64,000 nucleotides of DNA from contig OU015490.1 in assembly GCA_907164885.2 (NCBI GenBank), forward strand, positions 211,942,347 through 212,006,346. Direction: 5' to 3'. Below, piece by piece: positions 10,894 through 21,982 of this stretch (the first letter of the stretch is position 1; each line of letters starts with the position of its first letter). Under the pieces are notes generated by a model, which saw nothing but the letters and a program-made list of their open reading frames with translations, searched no databases and was not told the DNA's origin. The position numbers and the translations under genes were made by a program. Origin of the DNA: Dolomedes plantarius. Lineage: Eukaryota; Arthropoda; Arachnida; Araneae; Dolomedidae.

Positions 10894-11551
10894 CTAAACT
10901 TCACGTTTCTTAAAATACCTAGAACGACCGTTGTATTGTGTACTTTTACTTTGCGCCTCCAATTTAGCTATTCGTGATCCCAAATTTTGCAACTGTGTTC
11001 GAGGGGTTTGGGAATCATTCGGAGCTAAAAACTCTCCCGAGGTTTCATGAACTTTATCAGCTACCCGAGCAAGCTTTGAGTTATCCTGCATATCGTCCAC
11101 ACAAGCACCTAAAATTTGTTGGATGTTAATGGGTAATCTCTGTAACCAGAGTTCTCCCAATGCGGTATTATTGAGTTTCCCCCCGTTTAAACTATCCATT
11201 TTGCAAAGTAGCTGTGGAGGTCTTTGATCCCCTAAGCATAATCCACTAAACAAATTTTTAAGTTTCAAACTCTCAGATTCCTCATAATAGGATAAAATGT
11301 TATTTTTTAAAGTATTGTATGCATTTTCTGAAAGGGTTTTAAGTACTATATCACGTACACATTTAAGTATTTTTATATCCAAAGCGGCTACGACTGAATG
11401 AAACTTTGTGGAATCTTCTGTTATACCCGCATTTTTAAATTGAGCTTCCACCTGTCGGAACCATAACGTAGGATCATCCTCCCAAAAAAAACGGGTCTTT
11501 AAATGCCACCTTACATATATCGGCATCATCATTCAAATTAGTATTAGGCAT
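10894..11551 (-). pseudogene. gypsy gag, single-base frameshift near the N-terminus
   Basis: The likely start codon is at 11551-11549 (ATGCCTAATACT on the minus strand). The frame runs to AFKDPFF, where a run of eight T shifts it by one; the +1 frame resumes as WEDDPTLWFRQVEAQFKNAG. The rest is a capsid-like gag with ESLKLKNLFSGLCLGDQRP and TALGELWLQRLP, a pattern common in arthropod Ty3/gypsy elements. No CCHC knuckle is visible before the end at 10894 (SRYFKKREV). Confidence 0.82.
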
Positions 11552-11693
11552 TTTCCTTTCTTTTTTAAATAATATGTATGCAACACGAAAAAAATACAGT
11601 TTCTACTTTTAGGAAATTTGTGTATATATTAAAAGCGTCCTTTAAGCTATAAAAATATCGAGACAATATCACACAAATGAGCGTTCTTATGTA

Positions 11694-13144
11694 CACTGCT
11701 CAAAAAAATTAGGGGATCAAGCAAAGAAGTTAAGAAAACCGTGCGAGACAGCCACGTATTGGCATAAAATAGATAGTACACGTGTATCAATGCGCAATAC
11801 AGAAAAAAGGACGTAAAAAAATTTGTAATTAAGCTTTAATTCTTTGAAAATATGGAAAAAACGTGAAAAGATGATTTAGGGCAACACTTTGGTTACATGT
11901 AAACGACAAAAAAAAAGTATTGTTTAGAAATGATGCAAGATTTTTAATATGGCGTGTGGTCTTCTAGAACAGCTGAGACTGCTGCACACCTGTTTTCCAT
12001 GGATGCGATGATTTTATCGATAAGTCTTTGGGGAATACTGTTCCACTCCTCAAGAAGTGCAATCTCCAAGTCTCGGAGTGTAAAAGGAGGCCTTGGTCTC
12101 GCAGCAATGCGTCGTCCGAGCATGTCCTAAACATGCTCGATTGGATTCAGATCAGGATAGCACGCTGGCTATTCCATACGCTGTATTGTTTCAGCTTCAA
12201 GCATGTTCTCCACAAGACAAGCTGTATGCGGTCTGGCATTATCATGCTGGAAAACAAAGGAATCTCGAATGGCTTCAGCGTAAGTTATGACATGAGGGCT
12301 CAGTATATCGTCTGCATACCTTCGGGCCGTCAAAGTACCATTCCGAAGGATATGCAGGTCCGTACGTCCACCTATGCTCATTCCACTCCATACCATAAAA
12401 CCAGCTTGTCTGTATTGTGACCTTTCACGAACGAATGTGGGGTTATTTCGAGTGTCCTTTACCTCCATATCCATCAATCATGTTGCTCCCAATCTCGATG
12501 TCAGTGGCCTATCTTCTTCGAGCCGCACGGTGGCGTGAAGTCAAAGGAATGCAGACCATTCGCCTACGTGCGTAGAAACCTCCCTGATGAAGCCTATTTC
12601 GTGGTGTTTGGCTGGACACCCTTCGTCCTGTTGCCAAGAGCAACTGTTTTTGCAGCTGAGTAGCATTGTCTGTTCTGTTTCGACGAGCTGTTAACAGTAT
12701 ATACCGGTCATCAGTCTAACATTCTCTGTTTCTTGGAATCGATTCCATAACCTTGCAACGACACTTCGGCGACTCCAACAGCGTCCGCGACACTACGTTG
12801 TGTTTGCCCGGATTCAAGTCTGCCTATAATACGCCATGCCATGGATTCCGGTAAATCACGTTGTTGAGACATTTTCAAATCACTTTTTATCAAAAAGAAT
12901 AACTGAGCAATCGAATTTCACAGTTAAGGCAGTGAAACAGACGTTTCTGCAACATCCCGAATTCCGCCGTTATGTTCTTTTTCTGATTTTTGGCGTCATG
13001 AACTTTGATTTGCATATGAAGTTTTCTTCTTCTGTTTCCTGCTAGGTTTTAAATTATGGATGATTTATTTTATGTTACTTATCGGTGTGAGTATTTGCGT
13101 AATTTCGTTAAAACCATGTTCTACCCTAATTGTTTTGAGCAGTG
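11694..13144 (-). mobile_element. Tc1 element nested in gypsy leader
   Basis: It is flanked by TA (11692-11693 and 13145-13146). Both ends read CACTGCTCAAAA inwards (right end complement: ttttgagcagtg). It lies between gag and the 5' LTR of gypsy element 1, so it inserted after the retrotransposon. Its transposase is on the same strand as the gypsy genes. Confidence 0.88.
11944..12872 (-). pseudogene. Tc1 transposase, broken
   Basis: It starts MSQQRDLPESMAWRIIG with a helix-turn-helix (QTQRSVADAVGVAEVS). Next come LTARRNRTDNATQLQKQL and GFYARRRMVCIPLTSRHRAA. The stretch that should hold the first catalytic Asp (F-DES-F) is missing, consistent with a small deletion near 12480. Then follow VWSGMSIGGRTDLHIL, FQHDNARPHTA (second Asp) and CYPDLNPIEHV (Glu), 34 residues apart, giving DD34E. 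Two tryptophan codons, after QRME and after IEHV, have become TAG. The frame ends at 11944-11946. Confidence 0.87.
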
Positions 13145-13404
13145 TATAAACATTACATGGAAATTTTCTTTGAAATAAATCAAGTATAAACACAGATTAC
13201 AACTTCAAGAGGTGAAAAGTTTAGGTAAAAAATTATAGCCTACCTGCACCTGTGCTGGCGAAACCACTGCAAAATTTGCGCTGATAAAATCACTGCATCA
13301 AAACTTGCATCAAAACTTGTACTGCATCAAAACTTGACTTCGTAATAATGACTTTGCGTCTTAATAGAAGTGTTGAAAACAAGTGTTCGGTTTATTCTAA
13401 TAGA

Positions 13405-13428
13405 ACTGTCCAAAAGGTCACCAATATA
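13405..13428 (-). promoter_or_regulatory. putative primer-binding site of gypsy element 1
   Basis: On the minus strand TTGGTGACCTTTTGGACAG begins a few bases after the 5' LTR. A TGG-initial site at that position is typical for tRNA priming of gypsy elements. I cannot name the tRNA. Confidence 0.5.
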
Positions 13429-13906
13429 TGGTGGCGCGTATATACCACCACTATCGTAGAGGGTACTTCAGTCACTTCAAACTCATTAACAAAACTTAAA
13501 AACTTTATTGACAAAGTATTAGTATTGGCAGATTACGCCGACATACACATCTTAAATTATGGCGTGAACCTACTTTGGTAAGATCGACTTTAAACATCTC
13601 GAGAAGTATAAAATAATTCGCAATACGTCGTAAATGAGGGAGCAACCACCTCAGCCTCTAACTTAAACACGCCAGTCAAACTGACAAATGGCTAAAGCAA
13701 ACAAGCCGAAAAACTAAAAACTTAAGATTCTCTGTCTCCCATCGGTCTGGCTGTGGCTTATAAATGCTTACGCAGATCAGAGTTTGCTGTGGCGTTTGCT
13801 GATACGAAGCAGTTCAATGCATAAGTTAACGTGATTCACTGAATATTTAATTAGTAATTAATCTCTCTAAAATGTAAGCGGAAAATGTAGACCATGGAGC
13901 ACCACA
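13429..13906 (-). repeat. 5' LTR of gypsy element 1
   Basis: Bounded by TGGTGGCGCG and GGAGCACCACA, it is the partner of 7270-7750. It should carry the promoter; 'tataaaataattcg' on the plus strand is only AT-rich and I do not call a TATA box from it. Confidence 0.93.
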
Positions 13907-15529
13907 GGAGCAATATGCGGACGAGGGACCAGAGAACGCGGGTCAGAGCAGCACGAGAGCAAGGCAAGGAAGGATTGAAGCAGAGAGCGCAAAAATCCTT
14001 TGTCCCATCTTTTAAATCATGGGGGTGCTAATGGGACGTTAGGTGTTAACAGTCCTTTAATTGGCCTGGGTCGTTCATCGAACTTGACCACGTGAGCCAT
14101 AATTCAAGATTCCGAACATGGTATGCAATGCGCGTGGTTTCTGAATCATCCTGAATCACAGACGCCTGACTATCAGCGCGTGCCTAAAGGTAAATACTAG
14201 TTAATTTATTCGGTTATTTCTAGATCAATTTTGAAAGAGGGACTGTACTTTAGTGAAAAGAGAATAATTTAGAATACGCGTTTTGTAAAAAAGGTGAGGC
14301 GAAACAGCTGTGTGTGTGTGATTTGCTGATCTATTGATCTTTACATGTAGGTCAAGTGCTATATAGACAGGTATCTATATGTGAAATGATGTTAATACAA
14401 AAATAAAGACAATAAACTATCAAAATAAAATTTCGCTGATTTTAAGATCCTTTTGTGAAATTTCTTTACGTTTCTAATAATAAACTCAGATAATCATTTG
14501 GAAACGGGTGAATATTGAACTGGAGCAATAAGAAAATGTTTATGAATTACAATTCTGTTGAATATACAATACATTAACAAAATAAAATTGTTTCTCCTAC
14601 TGCCGTATGCTAAGTCTTACTTTCATTATAAATACCTGCAGTAATGTATAAAAAATAAGAGTTTTAAACATTTTTGCTTCTTGGTAAATGTGACCTTCAG
14701 TTTAATTTTGCATAATCTCGAAATCAAACTGCAATGTAATATTGTAGCTTAGAGTTATGTTGTTCATACTGAACTCATAGACAGGGATTTTATATAGTAG
14801 TCAGTTTTTTCATCGATACAAATGAAAGGAAAACGTTGTCTGTCGGCCGGAAACGGGGAACAATTCTGGGTAGACCATTTCCGGTATGGCATTCGTTATG
14901 AAATTCGGCCATGTTTGAAAATGTCGAAATTTACGTATTTTTTTTTCCTGAAAGTACATAAACGTTACATATTTTGGAAAGAGCTTTAAAATTGATAACT
15001 TTTTTACGTACAATTATTCTGTTACTTTAATAGTTTTATGGGTATTTCAATTCTAAATGCATACTCCACCAAACTAAACGTAACCGCCATGTTTTACGAT
15101 GTAATCACAGCCTGATTCATGAAAGCGTGATTACCACTAAAAATGAGTCACTGAAAAGAAATGTTTCATCGTGTATCTAATTTTTAATTATTTTTCCTAT
15201 TTTTCATACTTTTAATTCAAAATTTTTAATACTAAAAAGATCATGTGAAGATGTACTGATTTTTGGGTGATTTTTGGCAATTAAAAGGGAAAAAAATTAA
15301 TTCAAGTGAACTGTGCTTTAAGTGTCAAGTGATTCGATAGCTGGGCAAAGCCCAAGCATACCCGGACGAGGCCGTACTAGTTAATTATAAAATAAAACAA
15401 TTGCACGATTCATGCAAGTGTTGTAATTATATGAACGTCGTACCACAATCGTATTCACGATTTCTTATAAAAATCAACTTTTCATTGAATATAAATTTAA
15501 AATATGCCCTATTCTGGCAACTGAAGTAA
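13907..15529. other. no gene; possible Helitron end near 15346-15378
   Basis: 13907-14190 is less AT-rich and unassigned. From 14200 the sequence is AT-rich with nothing recognisable. At 15340-15380 lie a TGGGC-AAA-GCCCA hairpin and 'cccggacgaggccgta' followed by CTAGT, which resembles a Helitron 3' end, but the hairpin spacing to CTAG is longer than usual. Confidence 0.4.
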
Positions 15530-16051
15530 TCTATATTTTTAAGTTGATAAACCAATTCTTTGGGCAGTCCGTGACAGGAAATTACTGCATTAATTTACTT
15601 CATTTTGGTCTTAACTGAAAGATTTTAATCTATAGTTGTGTCATGTTTGATTTTTGTAACCGCAATTTTTATTAGAGTTAATTTACAATTGCTTTCTGTG
15701 CATGCTCAGTGACACGTTTAAATCTGGCTCTAGATGCTCACTCAGCACGAGGCCACTTAGACACATTAATTTTTTTCTGCGTATGCGCAGTGATATTTCT
15801 AAATCTGGCTTTAGATATTTACTAAGCACGACCCCACACGAACACGCTAATTTGTTTATTCCGAGGAATCTCTGTCACCGACGAGCATACTTTTTTTATT
15901 GGGTTCAATAGTAATGTTTTCAATAGTAAGTGTACGTCTCTATTCTTAATATCATGATTTTAAACATTTGGCAATGATGTGTTGAATATAATTTGTGTAT
16001 TAGTACATATGTTTACTATCCAGTCGTCATGTTTTGACAGGTATAAACTGT
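15530..16051 (+). mobile_element. Helitron-like element, family 1 copy B
   Basis: It starts TCTATATTTTTAAGTTGATA after an A and follows the copy A sequence throughout. It ends with hairpin-like 'gtcgtcatgttttgacag' and CTGT instead of CTAG. Internal tandem copies of the block 'gcatgctcagtgacacgttt..aaatctggct' are present, as in copy C. Confidence 0.68.
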
Positions 16052-16887
16052 TTTTATTTTATGTTTCTAAATTTATATAAACATAGACATCTTTAGAAAA
16101 ACATAGACATTTTTAGAAAATTTAACCGAAGCGTATACACGATTTCTTTTAATAATGAACATTTCGTAAAAAATATATAATTAAAATTTTCCCTATTATT
16201 GTAATCAAAGTAATTATAATTAGGTTTCTCGATTCCTAAAAATAAGGACATCTTACATTACGTAAAATGATTCCCCAAGCGTATACACGATTTATAATAA
16301 CTACAAATGTATATATTTATGATATAATTTTTTTAATGTCACACATTTAGAAATTTAACAATTAAGTTTCTGGCTTCCGAATACCTTTTCACACTACAGT
16401 AAATAATTTCTACACCAGAACCACTTTTATTCTAAGAGATCTCGTATATTTGTTTAAGATCAGAAATCGAATTTTAATTGTATTATCGAACAATAAGCTC
16501 CCACTTGTACCTTCGGGCAACTTTAAAATGAATTTGAGATTATTCTGTTCGATTCAGTTCAAAGTTATTTGCGAGTTGCAGTATTGCTTATGTTAAAGGC
16601 GCATATGGCAAATACTTTATTAAGGACAAAGGCTGATTCAGAATATCTTCATTATTATATCTTTTAAGTTAAAATTTCAAGATTTATCATCAGCCTGCAT
16701 GTGTCTTCGGGTTATATTATTAATGAAATTTCAAATCCGCTTATATATAATACTCTAAAATTTTACAAAGTATCTAGTTAATAACTCAAAGGTTTATGTT
16801 AAGTATATATTTCCCGAAAGATTTTCTTATTTGCTTGTTTATACAATATGCTGATCCTCAAAACATCAATCAACATTTATAAATATA
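16052..16887. other. AT-rich sequence with no recognised feature
   Basis: Two short repeats of 'acatagacatctttagaaaa' occur near 16080-16120. I see nothing else. Confidence 0.5.
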
Positions 16888-16920
16888 CTAGGTGGCCCGT
16901 GCGACCATATCGCATGCGAT
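16888..16920 (-). mobile_element. Helitron-like 3' terminus, minus strand
   Basis: CTAG at 16888-16891 is followed, after six bases, by a stem of CGTGCGA (16898-16904), loop CCATA and TCGCATG (16910-16916) with one G-T pair. Read on the minus strand this is hairpin then CTAG, the Helitron 3' layout. The sequence differs from families 1 and 2, and the other end of the element was not found. Confidence 0.45.
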
Positions 16921-17337
16921 TAAAATACGATAAATTATATAGCGAGGTTGGTGCTTTGTAGTAGGATGAGAGAAGAACCGGTTCATTTGTAGCAATTGTT
17001 TATTTGCCAAATAACAATGGTGCGTAAGGATAATGCAAAACCAATTACAAAACTCCTTTGGCCACAATATCGGAGGTAAAGCATAATACAAAACAGGGAA
17101 ACATGAGATATGTACACATCAAAACACCTTTGCAGACAAAATTAAAAGTTAAATGTGAGACAAACTTGTGGAAAATGTGATATTTATATTAAAAAACCTC
17201 TTTATGCACACTATTTGACACTGCCGTTTGAACGCATCCAGAGAAAGAACTTTAGGGCCCAAAGTCAATTTTTCAATTCGATTTTTAAACAAAGAATACA
17301 GTATGTCATTCTGAATTAACTTCGTATCGTTACGCGA

Positions 17338-17421
17338 CGGGCACCGACGCGACGGCAATCGAACCAGGGACGTTCAGATCACTGGCCCACTGCTTTTGCC
17401 AACTGGGCTACCGCGTCCACG
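17338..17421 (-). mobile_element. tRNA-derived SINE head, minus strand
   Basis: On the minus strand GACGCGGTAGCCCAGTTGGC (A-box-like) and, about 45 bases on, GGTTCGATTGC (B box) are preserved. These are internal RNA polymerase III promoter elements. The sequence matches the head of the SINE at 18303 closely (CAGTGATCTGAACGTCC in both). The body downstream is missing or unrecognisable. Confidence 0.7.
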
Positions 17422-17553
17422 TGAATGCCTGTAATGGGTTATAGTAGATCTAGAAGATCATACAAAACTAGCAGTCGCAAATATAGAACAAATGTTGTCT
17501 GAAATCTAGGATCACGATTCTCATTCATTTTTTTTTTCTATTTTAGTCCCATA

Positions 17554-18280
17554 TTAAGGGGATAGTGGACCTTTCAAAACGATTTTTGAAATTTTTACCA
17601 CAGAGATATGAAATTTTGTATATATATTCATTAAAGTATAACAATATTAAACACCTTATAAAATTTTATAAATATTTAAAAAAAAATATTTTATAATTAA
17701 AAAATTTAAATTAAATTACCCTTCTTTAAAATGCTCCTTGCGACTCAATTTTAAACTATTCCCCTTAATTTTGCATTTATATTGCTTATAAATACTCTCT
17801 GAACAAAGTTATGTATTTTTTTGTACTTTCGTTGAATAGTTAATTTTTAGAAAATATTTTTATGCTTGTACTCTGAATTTTTGCGAAATTTTTGTACTCT
17901 TCTACACTAAAGTTAAACTTTTATAACCTAAATGACCTCGAATCCTAAAATGGATACATAACTTTATTTTGATGTATTACAGGAATCTTTATTATAAATT
18001 TCATAAAATTTTGTCAAAAATTATGACGCGAGGAGCATTTTAAAGACTTGCAAATCTGGAAATTTCTCATTTTGAGAAAAAGTCATTTAAAAGATAAATT
18101 TTTATCTACCTTTAATACTTACTACTCTAAAGCCACCAATTTTTCATTTTTCTTTTCACTACACATTTTAAATGCATTTCATTCCAATATTTACATGTTT
18201 TTAAAATATTAATACACCCCCCAAAAAAATTCCAATTTTTGCTCGATTTTTGGTAATTTGAAAGTCCACCATCCCCTTAA
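17554..18280. mobile_element. TTAA-flanked MITE
   Basis: The ends are inverted repeats, TTAAGGGGATAGTGGACCTT at the left and the complement of AGTCCACCATCCCCTTAA at the right. TTAA at both edges suggests a piggyBac-type target. The interior is AT-rich and non-coding. A possibly related element is at 29461-30224. It sits between two copies of the same SINE. Confidence 0.65.
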
Positions 18281-18302
18281 TAAAGTTTATAATTTTGCTT
18301 TT

Positions 18303-18652
18303 GGGCGCGGTAGTCCAGTTGGCAAGATCAGCGGGCCAGTGATCTGAACGTCCGTGGTTCTATGCTCGTTGCTGCAAATCTACTGCAGGGTTCACTAATG
18401 GTGGCCGGGGCACGTAAAATAGTGCGTGGCTACAATGTCCTCCAATTTCTCAAATTTACCTCTGGATGTGCGGGGTGAAGTGCTCCGGCCTCGTCACTTG
18501 GTTCAAAATTACGGGAACTGTCATTTAGCCAAGTCGGACTCCGACCCTTGCGGTGCTAATTCAAAGCAGGAGCCGTACCTTCTTCGCCCACAATCTTCGG
18601 GACTTGATCTGATGTTACTGTCGGTCAAGGGGCATAAGCAACAACAACATTT
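18303..18652 (+). mobile_element. tRNA-derived SINE
   Basis: The head GGGCGCGGTAGTCCAGTTGG with CCAGTGATCTGAACGTCC is tRNA-like, with a degraded B box (GTGGTTCTATGC). A conserved GC-richer body follows ('gtgaagtgctccggcctcgtc', 'tcggactccgacccttgcgg', 'cttctgcgccc'-like), ending in GGGGCATAAGCAACAACAAC. The ORF across it is incidental. A minus-strand fragment of the body occurs at 36957-37019. Confidence 0.75.
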
Positions 18653-19222
18653 TCCTTTTTTATTAGAAAGGTTATAATTTTAAAATCCTGATATTTTTTC
18701 ATCTTAATTTTCGTTAATTTTCTCCTAAATGAAAGACTAATCCTATATAAATAATACTAATTTAATACTAATCTCATATAAGTCCCATATAAATAAATGA
18801 AGTTTATAATTTTCATTGTTTTAATAGGAAGCTTATAATTTTAAATTACTGCTCTTTTGTAATTTTAATTTTCATTAATTTTCACCTAAATGAAAGACTA
18901 ATATAAAATAATCTTTAAATATGAAATTTTAATCTCATGAGATTTGGCAAAAAAAAAAAAAAATTAGAAGTTAAGTATTTTTTTATTGTTATTATGCAAA
19001 GAAAATTTGTATCCAAAATCTACATTTCAGTGATTTTTAAAAATATTCTATACGTTTGTTAAAATTTCTTAATTTTTGTTAACAAAGTTGACAATTCAAA
19101 AAAATTTCATTGGGGGGTCGAGGGATATATTATTTACAGAATGTGGATCGTGCGCGCTAAAAGTTTACGCACCATTCTTATACATTACAAATACATTGGA
19201 TGGAACTTTAATAGTGGCAACT
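18653..19222. other. AT-rich sequence with no recognised feature
   Basis: Short direct duplications ('atgaaagactaat..tataaataa') occur at 18730-18910. There is no coding signal. Confidence 0.5.
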
Positions 19223-20835
19223 AGGTGTGTACAAAGTATACAGAAGAGATACAGATGTGAAACTTTTATAGCCCTTCAAAGTAGTAACCAGCATTGTTTA
19301 GCACCCGTTTCTAACATCCTAGAAGATGCAGGATGCAGTTGTCAGCACCTAATCTGTTGATCCTTCGAATGGAGCGGCCTGTTGCTTTCAGTATTTCTGG
19401 TGATATCCATGGAGCGGTTCCTTCATCTTGGGATGAGTTCAAACTCCCAGGGACTTAAAGTCCGGGATATATGGGGGATGGTAGAACACTAGGTATGTAC
19501 AAAGTATACAGAAGAGATACAGATGTGAAACTTTTATAGCCCTTCAAAGTAGTAACCAGCATTGTTTAGCACCCGTTTCTAACATCCTAGAAGATGCAGG
19601 ATGCAGTTGTCAGCACCTAATCTGTTGATCCTTCGAATGGAGCGGCCTGTTGCTTTCAGTATTTCTGGTGATATCCATGGAGCGGTTCCTTCATCTTGGG
19701 GATGAGTTCAAACTCCCAGGGACTTAAAGTCCGGGATATATGGGGGATGGTAGAACACTAGGTATGTACAAAGTATACAGAAGAGATACAGATGTGAAAC
19801 TTTTATAGCCCTTCAAAGTAGTAACCAGCATTGTTTAGCACCCGTTTCTAACATCCTAGAAGATGCAGGATGCAGTTGTCAGCACCTAATCTGTTGATCC
19901 TTCGAATGGAGCGGCCTGTTGCTTTCAGTATTTCTGGTGATATCCATGGAGCGGTTCCTTCATCTTGGGGATGAGTTCAAACTCCCAGGGACTTAAAGTC
20001 CGGGATATATGGGGGATGGTAGAACACTAGGTATGTACAAAGTATACAGAAGAGATACAGATGTGAAACTTTTATAGCCCTTCAAAGTAGTAACCAGCAT
20101 TGTTTAGCACCCGTTTCTAACATCCTAGAAGATGCAGGATGCAGTTGTCAGCACCTAATCTGTTGATCCTTCGAATGGAGCGGCCTGTTGCTTTCAGTAT
20201 TTCTGGTGATATCCATGGAGCGGTTCCTTCATCTTGGGGATGAGTTCAAACTCCCAGGGACTTAAAGTCCGGGATATATGGGGGATGGTAGAACACTAGG
20301 TATGTACAAAGTATACAGAAGAGATACAGATGTGAAACTTTTATAGCCCTTCAAAGTAGTAACCAGCATTGTTTAGCACCCGTTTCTAACATCCTAGAAG
20401 ATGCAGGATGCAGTTGTCAGCACCTAATCTGTTGATCCTTCGAATGGATCGGCCTGTTGCTTTCAGTATTTCTGGTGATATCCATGGAGCGGTTCCTTCA
20501 TCTTGGGGATGAATTCAAACTCCCAGGGACTTAAAGTCCGGGATATATGGGGGATGGTAGAACACTAGGTATGTACAAAGTATACAGAAGAGATACAGAT
20601 GTGAAACTTTTATAGCCCTTCAAAGTAGTAACCAGCATTGTTTAGCACCCGTTTCTAACATCCTAGAAGATGCAGGATGCAGTTGTCAGCACCTAATCTG
20701 TTGATCCTTCGAATGGAGCGGCCTGTTGCTTTCAGTATTTCTGGTGATATCCATGGAGCGGTTCCTTCATCTTGGGGATGAATTCAAACTCCCAGGGACT
20801 TAAAGTCCGGGATATATGGGGGATGGTAGAACACT
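19223..20835. repeat. six-copy 269-bp tandem array
   Basis: Units start at 19223, 19491, 19760, 20029, 20298 and 20567, with a 269-bp period (268 in the first because of one missing G). Later units differ by only one or two bases (for example ATGAGTTC versus ATGAATTC); the first is slightly more diverged (GTGTGTAC for GTATGTAC). The array ends abruptly at 'gtagaacact', where unique sequence 'tcccagccccaagg' takes over. The last unit overlaps the candidate ORF on the minus strand. Near-identity implies recent expansion or homogenisation by unequal exchange. Confidence 0.97.
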
Positions 20836-20884
20836 TCCCAGCCCCAAGGAGCAAACACATCAGCCACAGTCGGAGCACAGGCAT
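20732..20884 (-). CDS. candidate small secreted peptide ORF, 50 codons
   Basis: The first 18 residues, MPVLRLWLMCLLLGAGKC, have the form of a signal peptide: a short basic start, a Leu-rich core and a small-residue end. About 32 residues follow (STIPHISRTLSPWEFEF...) with a TGA at 20732. The context GAAAAATGCC is favourable, and CTATAAGAAA lies about 50 bp upstream. Everything from CST onward is encoded by the last 269-bp tandem unit; only the leader comes from unique DNA. In the other units the same segment follows 'tttgtacatacctag', which could be a splice acceptor. I do not recognise the product. It may be a first exon, a small peptide gene or chance; an in-frame upstream start to 21085 is also open. 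Confidence 0.3.
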   Translation of the reverse strand: MPVLRLWLMCLLLGAGKCSTIPHISRTLSPWEFEFIPKMKEPLHGYHQKY

Positions 20885-21420
20885 TTTTCTTCCATCAGTA
20901 CTATGCAACAAATTATTTCTTATAGCGCGTGCAGACTTGTACAGCGCTCTCTGCCTATTCCAGTGATTTATGTCTTCTGTACTCTGTTCCCTGCGTAGAT
21001 CGCTCGCTCTGGCGGTCCGTGAGCAGAGCATCAAAGACGAACTCGAGGTCCCGGGGGTCAAATGGTGACAGTGGGGGCGGGTCACACTAGATCAAGCAAC
21101 ACGAAGTCTTTGGCGGCTTGAATGGGGAGGTTCTAAATGGGGGAATATCTGGAAGACACGTGTTCATTGGAATGGGGGTGGTTCTAAATACCGTGTCTAA
21201 TGTTACCGTAACTAATGTTGACAGGAGAGTCGGGAAGAGAGCTCTGTCGAATGTGAATGCACCATTACGGTATACCGATAACTAAAACATCACTGCGCTC
21301 ATCCCGTCACTGTGCAGGTGTGTGATAGTTGTGGGGAGAACGCATTCGCTCTGAGTTAAGGCAGGTATGTGACGTACGTATGGTGTAAACTGTTTTCCTG
21401 AGTTTTGCTTCGTGGGAGCT
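20836..21420. other. less AT-rich, CpG-containing island
   Basis: This stretch ('gatcgctcgctctggcggtc', 'ggtcccgggggtcaaatggt') is clearly richer in G, C and CpG than its surroundings. It lies directly upstream of the candidate ORF on the minus strand. It could be a promoter region or old transposon sequence. No repeat partner was found in the window. Confidence 0.4.
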
Positions 21421-21982
21421 CTACAACAGTTTTACCACAATTAATGTTCCATCCCTCGTATATGAATTTTTCTAACAGGATATGATCATAATTTACTCCA
21501 ATGAGAAATTCATTGAGTATTTTGCTTTCATTTCATTATAAATTATAAAATGAATTTCCTGTCTACCAATATTCACCTTTAAAAAGGTAGAATTTGAAAT
21601 ATCCAAAAAATTTGAAGTTTATTTGAGCGAAAAATAGCGGTATATCCTGAAATGCTATATCATCACATTTTGTTATTTATGTCGCCGTTTGATATTCTCG
21701 AATATTTTCAAAGTATTTCAGACTTTTAACCTATATTTACATTTAAGAACCATAAATCATCCGCGATCACGCCTGTTTATAACTTCGAAATTTCTCTTAT
21801 AACACGAAATGTGACATCTTATCTCTGTTACATCATTACAGTTGGAAGAAAATGTAAAAGTTCTGTATACCTCTTCGAATGTGCCTCTCTTTTGATTGTT
21901 GTATATATAGCCTGCATTTTCCAATTTTCTGGCAATGGAGTTTTTTAACAGATTTTAAATTAAAATTTTGTGAAGTGCAAAG
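21421..21982. other. AT-rich sequence with no recognised feature
   Basis: There is no gene. The stretch at 21700-21900 ('gatattctcgaatattttcaaagt...catcattacagttggaa') recurs, diverged, at 30320-30480, so it is part of a dispersed repeat. Confidence 0.5.

Larger units (their letters stand above)
7270..13906 (-). mobile_element. Ty3/gypsy LTR retrotransposon, decayed, with nested Tc1
   Basis: The two LTRs are 7270-7750 and 13429-13906. The order on the minus strand is 5' LTR, primer site, leader (broken by a Tc1 element), gag, protease, reverse transcriptase, RNase H, integrase, polypurine tract, 3' LTR, which is the Ty3/gypsy order. Flanking 6-mers GGAGTA (7264-7269) and GGAGCA (13907-13912) may be an imperfect target duplication. 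LTRs differ at roughly 5-8% of sites by eye, so the insertion is fairly old. Several frameshifts and stops in pol agree with that. Confidence 0.92.

Noticed and set aside
17338..17421. Functional tRNA gene
   Set aside because: It has A- and B-box-like sequence but no complete cloverleaf or acceptor stem, and it matches the head of the SINE at 18303.
19223..20835. CRISPR or protein-repeat array in the 269-bp units
   Set aside because: Whole units are identical with no spacers, and every frame has stops within a unit, so no repeat protein is encoded.
20732..21085. 117-codon minus-strand frame as a full gene
   Set aside because: The upstream part has no recognisable content. Only the inner ATG with the signal-peptide-like start is worth keeping as a candidate.
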